DNA of 64,000 bases, taken from contig NZ_JAKNHJ010000010.1 in assembly GCF_022133705.1 (NCBI RefSeq), positions 35,657-99,656 on the forward strand, written 5' to 3'. Both the position numbers and the translations under genes were made by a program. The DNA is from Varibaculum cambriense (GTDB taxonomy: Bacteria; Actinomycetota; Actinomycetes; Actinomycetales; Actinomycetaceae). Within the stretch, counting starts at the first letter, position 1. Every line of letters begins with the position of its first letter. Below, one piece after another: positions 9,596-17,769 of this stretch. Under the pieces are notes generated by a model. The model did no database searches and was not told where the DNA came from. It worked only from the letters and a program-made list of their open reading frames with translations.

Positions 9596-10591
9596 TTACC
9601 TCTTAGTAATAATCGGAGCGGACTGCGGGTTCTTGGAAATCATGTCTAAGATTTCCGGTTCAGAAGGCATCGCCGTGGAGCATTCCAAACGGGAGCTTAC
9701 AATCGCCCCGGCGGTGGAGGCCGCCGAAATAATCTGCGGTAGTTCCCAGCCCGAGAGTAATCCGTGACAAAGCGATCCTCCAAATGAATCGCCCGCACCC
9801 AGTCCATTGGTGACTTTCACCGGAGTTACGGGGACTTCAATCCGCTCTTCCCGGGTCTTGCACAAAGTTCCCAGGGGCCCCTGCTTAACTACCGCGATTT
9901 CTACTCCCCGCTCCAGGAGGGCGTCGGCGGCGCGATCCGGCTCGGTTTCTCCCACCGCGATGCGGCATTCTTCTTTATTGCCCACTGCGACTGAAACTTT
10001 CTCTAGCATTCGCTCCACTTCGCGGTGAGCGGTTTCTTCATCGCTCCAGAAAGTAGAGCGGTAATCTAAGTCGGCAATCGTCCATTTATCTTTGTCTCCT
10101 AAATCCCGCAGGTCTAGGGCGTGGTGGTGGGCACTGCGCGAGGGTTCTTCCGAGAGGCCGGTAACGGAAATCCAGAAAATCCGGGCGTCTTTCACGGCGT
10201 CCTCGGGAATATCTGCTTCCGTTAACTCCAGGTCAGGGGTAGAAGGCTCCCGGTAGAAGTAGAGGGGGAAATCGTCGGGCGGGAAAATCTCGCAAAACGT
10301 TACCGGGGTGGCAAAGTTGGGATTATCCACCACATAGGTGTCATACACCCCCAAAGAGCGCATCTCGGAACGCACGAACTTACCGAAAGGATCTTTGCCC
10401 ACTCCGGTGATAATCGCGGACGAGTGGCGCAGCTTCGCGGCTGCTACCGCTACGTTCATGGGACTGCCACCCAAGAATTTTCCGAACTGTTCCACCTTTT
10501 CGAGCCCTACTCCGGTCTGCAGCGGATAAATGTCTATCCCAGAGCGCCCAATAGTAAGCACGTCTACGGCCGGCATCTTAAAACTGTTCAT
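9596..10591 (-). CDS. iolC: 5-dehydro-2-deoxygluconokinase (PfkB family)
   Basis: A 331-residue ribokinase-fold sugar kinase: N-terminal VLTIGRSGIDIYPLQ, substrate loop FGKFLGGSPMNVAVAAAKL, and the C-terminal PfkB signature NGLGAGDSFGGSL with the catalytic Asp. It phosphorylates 2-deoxy-5-keto-gluconate made by IolB. First gene of the operon; a GGGG ribosome site precedes ATG 10591. It is preceded by a promoter and an inverted repeat (see regulatory features), consistent with control by the divergent GntR protein. The inositol dehydrogenase (iolG), dehydratase (iolE) and semialdehyde dehydrogenase (iolA) are not in this window. Confidence 0.93.
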   Translation of the reverse strand: MNSFKMPAVDVLTIGRSGIDIYPLQTGVGLEKVEQFGKFLGGSPMNVAVAAAKLRHSSAIITGVGKDPFGKFVRSEMRSLGVYDTYVVDNPNFATPVTFCEIFPPDDFPLYFYREPSTPDLELTEADIPEDAVKDARIFWISVTGLSEEPSRSAHHHALDLRDLGDKDKWTIADLDYRSTFWSDEETAHREVERMLEKVSVAVGNKEECRIAVGETEPDRAADALLERGVEIAVVKQGPLGTLCKTREERIEVPVTPVKVTNGLGAGDSFGGSLCHGLLSGWELPQIISAASTAGAIVSSRLECSTAMPSEPEILDMISKNPQSAPIITKR

Positions 10592-10654
10592 ACCAGCGAT
10601 CCCCTTTTTGCATCGTTGTTGACTACCTTGTCAGCGCCACGCGCGATGGTTGCC

Positions 10655-10674
10655 ACAAAGCTGCGACGCTTTGT
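10655..10674. promoter_or_regulatory. Candidate operator in the iol operon leader
   Basis: A perfect inverted repeat ACAAAGC-N6-GCTTTGT lies about 13-32 bases downstream of the start predicted from the iolC promoter. Position and symmetry fit a repressor roadblock site, most simply for the divergent GntR-family regulator. No experiment or consensus comparison supports the assignment yet. Confidence 0.5.
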
Positions 10675-10693
10675 AATGACATTCTAGCAAAGT

Positions 10694-10722
10694 TCTATAG
10701 CGAGGGGAAGCCTGAAATTCAA
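10694..10722 (-). promoter_or_regulatory. Predicted promoter of the iolC operon
   Basis: On the minus strand TTGAAT (10722-10717) and TATAGA (10699-10694) are separated by exactly 17 bases, a good housekeeping sigma-type match, about 100 bases upstream of iolC. Confidence 0.6.
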
Positions 10723-10813
10723 ATTTCGAGTTCTAGAACCACCGAACGGGTGACAAAAATCAATTACGCACCCTTAACCAAAGATGCCTTCAACTTTAAT
10801 TTTAGGTGTATTC

Positions 10814-10825
10814 TACATTAATGTA
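10814..10825. promoter_or_regulatory. Palindrome upstream of the GntR regulator gene
   Basis: A perfect 12-base palindrome TACATTAATGTA ends 5 bases before a -10-like TATATA (10831-10836) that would serve the plus-strand regulator gene; it could be an autoregulatory operator. No good -35 box accompanies it. Confidence 0.35.
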
Positions 10826-10883
10826 ATAGCTATATAACAATGAGCGCTATTGTAGCCTGAAAGCGCCCTAGGAAGGAGTCCCC

Positions 10884-11624
10884 ATGGCAACGCTCAAAAC
10901 CTATGTAACCGATATTGAGCTCGACCATTCCTCTCCCATTCCCCTGTACCACCAGATTTCTGAACCCATTAAGGAGTTAATCCTAGACGGCACTATCCCG
11001 CCGGGAGCAAAACTTGAAGATGAGTTATCGATGGCCTCCCGCCTGGGAGTATCGCGCCCCACTGCCCGGCGCGCCCTGCAATCGCTAGTTGATTTACGTT
11101 TGGTGGTACGCAAACGCGCGGTAGGCACTATTGTTGCCCCTAAAGAAATACACCGTCAGGTTAAACTGTCTTCCCTCTATGACGACTTAAAAGACTCCGG
11201 ACAAAAGCCCACCACCAAGGTTATTTCCTATGAAGAGGTCGAGGCCAGCCAAGAGATTGCAGAGGATCTACGCCTTGAAGAAGGACAAACAGTTATCAAA
11301 GTTGTGCGCTTGCGCCTTGCCAATGGCGAGCCACTAGCGATTATGACCAACTACCTTCCCTCGGAAGTTGCCCCCACCGAAAAGGAGCTACGTTCGGGAG
11401 GACTTTATGACGCTATGCGCAGCCACGGGCACGAAGTGGTCAGTGCTTCGCAAACCATTTCCGCCCGTAAAGCCAGCAGCGAGGAAGCAGAAATCCTACA
11501 AGAATCACGGGGAGCTGCAATTTTGAGTATGCGACGCATTGCTTACAACCAATCCGGGGTTCCCATTGAAATCGGGGATCACGTTTATCGCGCCTCTAGA
11601 TATCGCTTCACCGTCAGCCTTTAG
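10884..11624 (+). CDS. GntR-family regulator with UTRA domain, likely inositol regulator
   Basis: A 246-residue HutC-subfamily regulator. Residues ~17-80 form the GntR winged helix (PLYHQISEPIKELILDG, then RLGVSRPTARRALQ), and the C-terminal half is a UTRA effector-binding domain ending VYRASRYRFTVSL. Clear AGGAAGGAG ribosome site before ATG 10884. Such proteins bind a sugar or sugar phosphate that releases DNA. Divergent placement from iolC and the intervening inverted repeat suggest it controls the iol operon, as the GntR-type IolR does in Corynebacterium, and perhaps the transaldolase-family gene downstream. This role is inferred from position. Confidence 0.85.
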   Translation: MATLKTYVTDIELDHSSPIPLYHQISEPIKELILDGTIPPGAKLEDELSMASRLGVSRPTARRALQSLVDLRLVVRKRAVGTIVAPKEIHRQVKLSSLYDDLKDSGQKPTTKVISYEEVEASQEIAEDLRLEEGQTVIKVVRLRLANGEPLAIMTNYLPSEVAPTEKELRSGGLYDAMRSHGHEVVSASQTISARKASSEEAEILQESRGAAILSMRRIAYNQSGVPIEIGDHVYRASRYRFTVSL

Positions 11625-11652
11625 TGACGAAGCTCACTCCCTCTTTGCTCTA

Positions 11653-11681
11653 TTGTCCTGTCAAAGTCTTGACGCTATAGT
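11653..11681 (+). promoter_or_regulatory. Predicted promoter of the transaldolase-family gene
   Basis: TTGTCC (11653-11658) and TATAGT (11676-11681) are spaced by 17 bases. The spacer contains the inverted repeat GTCAA-AGTC-TTGAC, a possible operator. It indicates that the downstream gene can be transcribed separately from the GntR gene. A small CACCG/CGGTG hairpin lies in the 5' leader. Confidence 0.55.
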
Positions 11682-11749
11682 TTTTTCCCCTTAACCTGGA
11701 AGGGAACCGGCACCGAAGGCGGTGTCCGTTAAAGAACGAAGGAGACTCA

Positions 11750-12838
11750 ATGACCGAGATTAAGATGACCCCCGGTCCCCTGCTAGATGCAGCCAAGAAT
11801 TCAAAGACCGCGCTGTGGAACGATTCTTCCGATTTGGAAGAACTACGTCAGTCGATCTCTTGGGGCGGAGTAGGTGCGACCTGTAACCCAACCATTGCTT
11901 ACACTACTATTTCCAAGCACCTAGACATCTGGGCTCCTCGCATCAAAAAGATTGCCGAGAGCATGCCCACCGCCACCGAATCCGAAATCGGTTGGCAGGC
12001 TGTTAAAGATATGTCCATTGAGGCCGCTAAGCTGCTAGAACCAGCCTTCGAAGCCTCCAATGGACGTAATGGTCGCCTCTCGGTGCAGACCGATCCGGCG
12101 AACTACCGCAACGCCAAGGCACTAGCCGACCAGGCAGTAGAGTTCTCCGAAATGGCTCCCAACATTGTGGTAAAAGTACCTGCCACCAAGACTGGGATTG
12201 AAGCTATCGAGGACGCCACCTACCGGGGCGTATCCATGAACGTAACCGTGTCCTTCTCCGTTCCCCAGGCAGTTGCCTCCGGTGAAGCCATTGAGCGCGG
12301 TCTGAAACGGCGCGAAGCTGAAGGCAAAGACATTTCCACTATGGGTCCGGTCGTAACCTTGATGGTTGGCCGTCTCGATGACTGGCTGAAGATCTGCGCA
12401 AACCGCGACAAACTGGTTCTAAACCCCGGACACCTGGAATGGGGCGGAATCGCTGCAGTCAAGAAGGCTGCTGCCGAGTTCGAAAAACGGGGCTTGCGTT
12501 CCCGCATGCTAGTTGCGGCCTTCCGTAACACCATGCAGTACACCGAGCTAGTTGGTGGCGACATCGTTATTTCTCCGCCTTTTGCTTGGTCCAAGCGGAT
12601 CCAAGAGTCCGATTACCAGTACGAGCCGCGCTTCGAAGAGCCAGTAGCGGACGAAATCATGGAAACTTTGATGAAGGTGGAAGATTTCCGCCGCGCCTAC
12701 GAGGTAGATGGCATGAGCGTCGAAGAGTTCGACACCTTCGGCCCCACGGTGCGTACCCTCCGCGGATTCCTCAAGTCCAACACCGACCTGCAGGAACTAG
12801 TCCGCGACGTGATTTTGCCGGCGCCGAAAGAAAAGTAG
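11750..12838 (+). CDS. Transaldolase family protein
   Basis: A 362-residue TIM-barrel aldolase. It shows GGVGATCNPTIAYT, the lysine-containing strand NIVVKVPATKTGIEAIE (the Schiff-base Lys region), GVSMNVTVSFSVPQA and RSRMLVAAFRN, all characteristic of the transaldolase family. Length is close to full-length transaldolases rather than the ~220-residue Fsa/TalC group. GGAG ribosome site before ATG 11750. Classical transaldolase exchanges dihydroxyacetone units in the pentose phosphate pathway. Its place beside the inositol genes and their regulator raises a specialised role, for instance in handling triose or ketose intermediates, but nothing in the sequence proves this. A terminator follows directly. 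Confidence 0.82.
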   Translation: MTEIKMTPGPLLDAAKNSKTALWNDSSDLEELRQSISWGGVGATCNPTIAYTTISKHLDIWAPRIKKIAESMPTATESEIGWQAVKDMSIEAAKLLEPAFEASNGRNGRLSVQTDPANYRNAKALADQAVEFSEMAPNIVVKVPATKTGIEAIEDATYRGVSMNVTVSFSVPQAVASGEAIERGLKRREAEGKDISTMGPVVTLMVGRLDDWLKICANRDKLVLNPGHLEWGGIAAVKKAAAEFEKRGLRSRMLVAAFRNTMQYTELVGGDIVISPPFAWSKRIQESDYQYEPRFEEPVADEIMETLMKVEDFRRAYEVDGMSVEEFDTFGPTVRTLRGFLKSNTDLQELVRDVILPAPKEK

Positions 12839-12871
12839 TTCCGCGTGGCGAAATAACAACTAAATAGCTTT

Positions 12872-12909
12872 AAAGTCGGGGGCGAGATTTTCTCTCCCCC
12901 GACTTTTTT
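12872..12909 (+). terminator. Intrinsic terminator after the transaldolase-family gene
   Basis: AAAGTCGGGGG-type stem closing on CCCCCGACTTTTTT, a strong GC hairpin ending in six T on the plus strand. Confidence 0.92.
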
Positions 12910-12953
12910 CATCACTGCAACGCTTGCTCCCGCAGCGGCAAGAGCAGACAAAA

Positions 12954-12981
12954 GGCGGGGTCGGATTTCTCCGACCCCGCC
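12954..12981 (-). terminator. Intrinsic terminator after groES
   Basis: Perfect 12-base stem GGCGGGGTCGGA (12954-12965) with TCCGACCCCGCC (12970-12981), followed on the minus strand by TTTTGT. It ends the groES transcript, so groES is monocistronic and groEL is not adjacent. Confidence 0.85.
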
Positions 12982-13030
12982 GATTGCTTTATGGCTTAAT
13001 GGCGCGAAAACCGCGCGGCCACGTTAATGC

Positions 13031-13327
13031 TTAGCGCTCAACCTTTGCCAAAATGTCACGCGCGGAAAGAATCAAGTATTCTTCCCCGCCGTACTTGACC
13101 TCGGTACCGCCATACTTGGAGTAAATCACGCTGTCGCCCTCGGCAACATCCATCGGAACCCGGTTACCCTGGTCATCAACGCGACCCGGTCCCACCGCGA
13201 TTACTTTACCTTCCTGCGGCTTTTCTTTAGCAGCGTCGGGGATAACCAGACCCGAAGCGGTCTTTTGTTCCGCTTCTGCCTGCTGAATCACGACGCGATC
13301 TTCTAACGGCTTAATGGAGACTGACAC
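13031..13327 (-). CDS. groES: Co-chaperonin GroES (Hsp10)
   Basis: A 98-residue protein starting [15 protein letters not shown] and carrying [17 protein letters not shown] and [21 protein letters not shown], the mobile loop and core of GroES. It forms the heptameric lid of the GroEL chamber in the cytosol. I chose the GTG at 13327, preceded by GGGAGG at 5 bases, which gives the normal family length; the frame runs 147 bases further upstream without a site. A CIRCE element lies upstream, so heat-shock control by HrcA is expected. No groEL follows; it must be elsewhere. Confidence 0.96.
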   Translation of the reverse strand: MSVSIKPLEDRVVIQQAEAEQKTASGLVIPDAAKEKPQEGKVIAVGPGRVDDQGNRVPMDVAEGDSVIYSKYGGTEVKYGGEEYLILSARDILAKVER

Positions 13328-13459
13328 TGCAGACCTCCCTTTCTTTTTCCAAAAACTTTTCGGTTTTAGTACCGGAACTTTGACGTCGCGGGTTGCCAGA
13401 TTTCCGGTGCCAGTCTGGAGTCTTACAACTCCAAATGCACTATTTAGCTTAAGTGTATT

Positions 13460-13486
13460 CTGGCACTCAATCAAGCTGAGTGCCAG
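13460..13486. promoter_or_regulatory. CIRCE element (HrcA operator) of groES
   Basis: CTGGCACTC-N9-GAGTGCCAG is a perfect 9-9-9 inverted repeat matching the CIRCE form (TTAGCACTC-N9-GAGTGCTAA) at the core positions, located about 130 bases upstream of the groES start. Confidence 0.93.
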
Positions 13487-13591
13487 GTTTAGCTTACGCC
13501 CTCGGCGAATCCAGATATTTCCCGCTTCAACATTGCGAAACGACCAGGAGGCCAGCTCGGTTAAACTAAAAGTGTTAGAGGGGAGAAAACT

Positions 13592-14938
13592 ATGGTTACT
13601 GCCAAGCCGCTACTTAGTTACCCGCAGCTGCGGCAGCTAATCGCGCATTTTCCACCAGTAGAGGATCCGATGGTAGCGGCGCTTACCACCCAATCCGGCT
13701 GGCAGCTTTTACAAGAAAACCCTGCCCCAGACCCCTCCGAAACAGCAGCTATCGCTAAGCACCTGCGCCAGCACTACCCGGCAAATCTGGTTGCGTCTTT
13801 ACAGACCCAATGGAAACTGCGGGAGAAAGCCCAGGAAAAAATGGGGAGCTCGCAGGCCAGGAACTGTTTGTTTACCCGCGACGGGCTGGAACAGGCGACC
13901 CGGAGAATTGTGGCCAGGCAGCGAGCTAAACGTTTTGCAGCCGCCGGCGTTACCAGCCTGATAGATCTCGGGTGCGGGATTGGCGCCGACTCTTTGGAAC
14001 TGGCACGCATCTGCCCAGATTTTCGCGCAGTCGATCAGAGCCCGGCGGCCGCCACCTGTGCGGCGATTAACCTTGCTGACCAGCCAGGTGCCCAAGTTCT
14101 ATGCACAAGTGCCGAGCACCTTGTCGCCCAGAAAACTCTGCCCGCCCTGTTTGTGGATCCGGCACGCCGCGCCGCTACCGGACGTGTCCTCTCCCCTGCC
14201 GCCTGGTCCCCGCCCTTCGGGACAGTATTGGAATGGGGAAAGCGCGCACCCTATCTGGCAGTAAAAATAGCGCCCGGCATTGATCTCGCTAACCTGCCAG
14301 CTGGCTACCACGCCCAATGGGTGAGCGTAGCGGGCGACCTGGTAGAGTGCGCCCTCTATTCCCCCGGACTTGCCCCCGAAGGCCCCGGACGTTCGGCGCT
14401 AATCATCGAGGGCGGCGGGGTAACCCAATTCCGCTGCGCTAGTGCCCGCAATCCGGGAGACAGCCACGTGCAGGTTCCGCAGGCAGCTAGCTTGGGGCAC
14501 TATCTTTTCGATCCCGATCCTGCGATTATTCGCGCCGGAATCTTACCTGACATTTGCGACCGTTTAGAGGCCGCGCCAGTATCTAGCGCAATCGCTTATC
14601 TGACTGGAAACACTCTTCCCACCGGCGACGACGCCCCGGCACTGCACTGCTACCAGATAGTGGAAAACCTACCTTTGAAAACCAAGGTGATTAGCTCTTA
14701 CTTGCGCTCCCGCCAGGCTACTCGCTTGGATGTCCTAAAGCGGGGAGTCGCCCTCGACATTGCTGCCTGGCGCAAAAGAGTAATGCCCAAAAAGCAGCGG
14801 GACTGGACTCCCCGCACCGTAACCGTAGCGCTAACCCGGGTAAGTGGAGCGCACCGGTGCCTCGTGCTAGAGGGCGCGGCGAAACCTCAGGACGATAGCC
14901 CGGCGCTTCTTGCCGACTGCCCGTTCAGACCCCGATAG
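13592..14938 (+). CDS. Class I SAM-dependent methyltransferase with THUMP-like domain
   Basis: A 448-residue protein. The central Rossmann methyltransferase has motif [18 protein letters not shown] (near residue 130) and the motif-IV-like [10 protein letters not shown]. The C-terminal ~80 residues ([24 protein letters not shown] onward, read in two pieces as [11 protein letters not shown] and [11 protein letters not shown]) match the THUMP-like module that accompanies this actinobacterial family, implying RNA binding. The role is probably RNA modification in the cytosol; the modified nucleotide is unknown. GAGGGGAG ribosome site before ATG 13592. Divergent from groES and convergent with tsaD, ending 2 bases from it. 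Confidence 0.82.
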   Translation: MVTAKPLLSYPQLRQLIAHFPPVEDPMVAALTTQSGWQLLQENPAPDPSETAAIAKHLRQHYPANLVASLQTQWKLREKAQEKMGSSQARNCLFTRDGLEQATRRIVARQRAKRFAAAGVTSLIDLGCGIGADSLELARICPDFRAVDQSPAAATCAAINLADQPGAQVLCTSAEHLVAQKTLPALFVDPARRAATGRVLSPAAWSPPFGTVLEWGKRAPYLAVKIAPGIDLANLPAGYHAQWVSVAGDLVECALYSPGLAPEGPGRSALIIEGGGVTQFRCASARNPGDSHVQVPQAASLGHYLFDPDPAIIRAGILPDICDRLEAAPVSSAIAYLTGNTLPTGDDAPALHCYQIVENLPLKTKVISSYLRSRQATRLDVLKRGVALDIAAWRKRVMPKKQRDWTPRTVTVALTRVSGAHRCLVLEGAAKPQDDSPALLADCPFRPR

Positions 14939-14940
14939 AG

Positions 14941-16446
14941 TTATCGGCGGGGCTCCACATCATCGGGCGGCTCGACCGTCACGGACGGTTCATCCGGATC
15001 TGACTTTTTCGCCTGCGAACGCTCGTGTAGGCGCTGCTGTGCTTGCTTGGCGTATTCGCGCCCCTTTTCCGCCGCCTGTTCCATGTAGGGGCGTGCCTTC
15101 TCCATGGTTTCTTCCGCATATTCACGGCTTTTCTCTGCCGCCTGCTCCACGTAGGGGCGAGACTTTTCTACCGCCTGCTCTACGTAGGGGCGTGCCTTCT
15201 CCACGGTTTCTTCCGCATATTCACGTCCCTGCTCTACCAGTGGTTTAATCCGGTCGGCAGCCTTTTCCAACCCGGGACGCATTTGGTCAAATGACTTCGC
15301 CATGTTTTCTTTCACCTTTCGATAGATACTCTCCGCATCTACCTGCTTTTCTTGGGGACTGTTGGTCTTAGTCGCTGGTTTTTCCGTATCCTCAGGGCTC
15401 GGAGCCATGTAAATCTGGGTGAGCGCCATCTGAGAGTCAGGGCCGAAATCTATTGGCAAGGGCGGCATTCCCGCTTTCACTAGCGCCTCGCCTAGGGCAG
15501 CGATTTGAGCACCATTGTCGGTACAGAAACGAATCGGAGGAATCCGCACGGTAATCTCCGCAGATTCGGCGCGTTGCGCAAGCAGCTCACGCAGGCGCGA
15601 ATTCGCGGAAAAACCGCCACCTACCACGATTTCGCGGCAATCAAAATCTTGAGCTGCCTGTACCGCTTTCTTGGTCAGGGAATCATTTACCGCCTCGGAG
15701 AATCCGGCGCAAATGTTTTCGCGGTTAATAGTTTCCCCGGTAGCCTCTAGCCCCTCAATATAGCGGGCAACCGCAGTTTTTAGACCGGAGAACGAAAAGT
15801 CATAGCGGTGACGTTCTTTGTCTTTTCCGGCCGCGAGTCCCCGCGGGAAACGGATAGCTTTCTTGTCCCCCGCCTGCGCCAAGCGGTCTACGTGCGGACC
15901 TCCCGGATAAGGGGTACCCAGCAGGCGCCCTACTTTATCGAAAGCTTCCCCGGCGGCATCATCAAGTGTGCCCCCCAGTTCCGTAATATCGGTGGCGAGG
16001 TCGCGCACCAGTACTAGGTTCGAGTGTCCCCCCGAGCAGATCAGCCCGATAAAGGGTGGGTGAAAGTCCCCCTCTACCAGGGCATCTACCGCCAGGTGTC
16101 CGATTACATGGTTTACGCCGTACAGCGGTTTATCTAGCGAAAGCGCCAGGGCTTTAGCCGCCGAAATACCCACGGTTAGCGACCCCACAAGTCCGGGACC
16201 TGCCGCACAGGCAATCGCGTCTACCTCGCTTAACGCTACCCCGGCCTCTTCACAGGCAGCCTGCAAAGTGGGCAGGAAAGATTCCAGGTGCGCCCGGGAC
16301 GCAATTTCGGGAATGATTCCCCCGTAACGAGCATGCTCGTCCATCGAGGTAGCAGTGCGATCTGCCAGTAGTTTTCCCCCGCGCACCAGCGCCACGCCGG
16401 TTTCGTCGCAGGTAGACTCGATTCCCAGGATCAGCGGTTCACTCAT
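14941..16446 (-). CDS. tsaD: tRNA N6-threonylcarbamoyladenosine transferase TsaD with C-terminal repeat tail
   Basis: A 501-residue protein. The first ~345 residues are a complete TsaD: ILGIESTCDETGVAL, RYGGIIPEIASRAH, the metal-binding VNHVIGHLAVDAL (HxxxH), LICSGGHSNLVL, and VVGGGFSANSRLR. It transfers the threonylcarbamoyl group made by TsaC to adenosine 37 of ANN-decoding tRNAs, with TsaB and TsaE (encoded at 21.3-22.5 kb). The remaining ~150 residues are an addition: a linker, a helix-forming segment, six tandem 11-residue repeats of the type VEKARPYVEQA, and an acidic end. Start set at ATG 16446 just before SEPLILGIEST. No in-frame stop or second start separates the two parts. Confidence 0.94.
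   Translation of the reverse strand: MSEPLILGIESTCDETGVALVRGGKLLADRTATSMDEHARYGGIIPEIASRAHLESFLPTLQAACEEAGVALSEVDAIACAAGPGLVGSLTVGISAAKALALSLDKPLYGVNHVIGHLAVDALVEGDFHPPFIGLICSGGHSNLVLVRDLATDITELGGTLDDAAGEAFDKVGRLLGTPYPGGPHVDRLAQAGDKKAIRFPRGLAAGKDKERHRYDFSFSGLKTAVARYIEGLEATGETINRENICAGFSEAVNDSLTKKAVQAAQDFDCREIVVGGGFSANSRLRELLAQRAESAEITVRIPPIRFCTDNGAQIAALGEALVKAGMPPLPIDFGPDSQMALTQIYMAPSPEDTEKPATKTNSPQEKQVDAESIYRKVKENMAKSFDQMRPGLEKAADRIKPLVEQGREYAEETVEKARPYVEQAVEKSRPYVEQAAEKSREYAEETMEKARPYMEQAAEKGREYAKQAQQRLHERSQAKKSDPDEPSVTVEPPDDVEPRR
15040..15237 (-). repeat. Six tandem 33-base repeats in the 3' part of tsaD
   Basis: Exactly 198 bases made of six 33-base units, encoding 11-residue repeats (GREYAEET and KARPYVEQA variants). 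The period of 11 with regularly placed Glu, Lys/Arg and Tyr resembles the amphipathic helices of apolipoprotein- or LEA-like proteins. Confidence 0.9.
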
Positions 16447-16533
16447 AGTCCCCATTTTACCCATACCCCAGATTCTCGGCCTAACGATATCGCCTCTAGC
16501 TGTAGTAACTCTCTTCGAACAGCATCCGGACAT

Positions 16534-16863
16534 GGCTTCTTCAAGGCATGGGGCTTCACCAAAAAACAGGACATTGAGGTCAAAAATCAGGACATTAGAT
16601 TAAAAAATCAGGACATTGCCTGGAAGGGGCTCAGTCCAGTCTCGGCTCGGCACGCCCAAAAACTCTACGATTTCTTCGGGAACGAGGACGTTTTCTCGCG
16701 TTCTCAGGTAACGGAGATATTGGGGATAACCCCCTCCCCGGCCTCTGAACTTTTGCGAAAACTCCTGGGTGCGTCCCTAATCACCAAAGTGAAAGGCAAA
16801 GGAAAAGGTAAGTACCGCTTCAGCTGCAATATAGGAGGACGGTCAGCTAAGTCAGGTAGCTAA
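16534..16863 (+). pseudogene. Remnant of a winged-helix protein (Fic- or AlbA_2-ATPase-like C-terminus)
   Basis: A plus-strand frame without start codon that ends at TAA 16861-16863. It encodes three heptads (KKQDIEV, KNQDIRL, KNQDIAW) followed by a good winged helix, FFGNEDVFSRSQVTEILG then TPSPASELLRKLLGASLI and KGKGKYRF. Such a C-terminal HTH is common in Fic-domain and AlbA_2-type ATPase proteins, but the catalytic part is missing, so the parent family is uncertain. The frame continues upstream into the tsaD start region without ATG, GTG or TTG, so this is most likely a truncated gene. The rest of 16447-17007 shows only the terminator listed separately. Confidence 0.55.
16561..16623 (+). 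repeat. Three 21-base direct repeats
   Basis: Three adjacent 21-base units share AAATCAGGACATT (the first has AAACAGGACATT) and encode heptads K-(K/N)-Q-D-I-x-x, suggesting a short coiled coil in the broken gene. Confidence 0.8.
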
Positions 16864-16931
16864 TAGTATACGGGGCTAAAAGATGCAGCGATTTTACTGC
16901 TAGCTACAGGGGCAGATCCTCAAATATATGG

Positions 16932-16966
16932 AAGGCGGGCTCGGAGAAAATCTCCGAGCCCGCCTT
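16932..16966 (-). terminator. Terminator hairpin after sdhB
   Basis: Perfect 16-base stem AAGGCGGGCTCGGAGA / TCTCCGAGCCCGCCTT with a 3-base loop, 42 bases beyond the sdhB stop. The T-tract on the minus strand (CCATATATTTG) is weak. Confidence 0.7.
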
Positions 16967-17007
16967 GGCCATGCAAAAGAACGGCTATTTAACTGTTAAC
17001 TGCAGAT

Positions 17008-17769
17008 TTAAACTCCAGATAGAACAGCTTTGCCGAGCTGCCGGTTTAGCACCGCGATAAAGTCCAGCGGAACCTGCTTGGGGCATACCGCCGAGCATTC
17101 ACCAAAGTTGGTGCATCCACCGAATCCTTCAGCACCCATCCGGTTAAGCATCTGGGTAACCCGCCGGAGATTCTCCGGTTTACCTTGCGGCAAAAGACCC
17201 AGGTGAGTCACTTTCGCAGCGGTAAATAGCATCGCCGAACCGTTCGGGCAGGCAGCCACGCACGCTCCACAACCGATACAGGCCGCGGCCTCGAAAGCCC
17301 GATCCGCATCCTTCTTGGGAACCGGGGTGGCATGTGCATCCGGAGCGGCGCCGGTATTAACCGAAATGTATCCGCCCGCCTGAATAATACGATCCAAAGC
17401 GTTGCGGTTAACCACCAGATCCTTAATGATCGGGAATGCCTTAGAGCGCCAAGGCTCAATGGTAATAGTGTCCCCATCCTTGAAGGAACGCATATGCAGC
17501 TGGCAGGTGGTGGCGTTATCCTTCGGATCCGGGGAATGGTTTCCATGCGGAACCCCGTTAATCACCAGGCCACACATACCGCAAATTCCCTCGCGGCAGT
17601 CCGAGTCAAAGGCGACCGGCTCTTCCCCGCGGGCAAATAGATCCTCGTTGAGGATGTCCAGCATTTCCAGGAAAGAGGAATCCTCGCTAACTCCGTGGAG
17701 CTGATATTCGTGGATAGCTCCCTCGGCGTCTGGGCCAGCCTGACGCCAGATTCGCAAAGTGATGTTCAC
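17008..17769 (-). CDS. sdhB: Succinate dehydrogenase / fumarate reductase iron-sulfur subunit
   Basis: A 253-residue electron-transfer subunit. The N-terminal 2Fe-2S domain has [10 protein letters not shown]; the C-terminal ferredoxin domain has [12 protein letters not shown] and [12 protein letters not shown], which would hold the 4Fe-4S and 3Fe-4S clusters. It passes electrons between the FAD of SdhA and the quinone/heme site of SdhC on the cytoplasmic membrane face. It overlaps sdhA by 4 bases. Whether the complex runs as succinate oxidase or fumarate reductase cannot be decided; in an anaerobic or microaerophilic actinomycete, fumarate respiration is plausible. Confidence 0.95.
   Translation of the reverse strand: MNITLRIWRQAGPDAEGAIHEYQLHGVSEDSSFLEMLDILNEDLFARGEEPVAFDSDCREGICGMCGLVINGVPHGNHSPDPKDNATTCQLHMRSFKDGDTITIEPWRSKAFPIIKDLVVNRNALDRIIQAGGYISVNTGAAPDAHATPVPKKDADRAFEAAACIGCGACVAACPNGSAMLFTAAKVTHLGLLPQGKPENLRRVTQMLNRMGAEGFGGCTNFGECSAVCPKQVPLDFIAVLNRQLGKAVLSGV

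Noticed and set aside
16561-16623. Three short direct repeats as a possible CRISPR array
   Set aside because: The units are directly adjacent 21-mers without spacers and encode coiled-coil heptads in a coding remnant; no cas genes are present.
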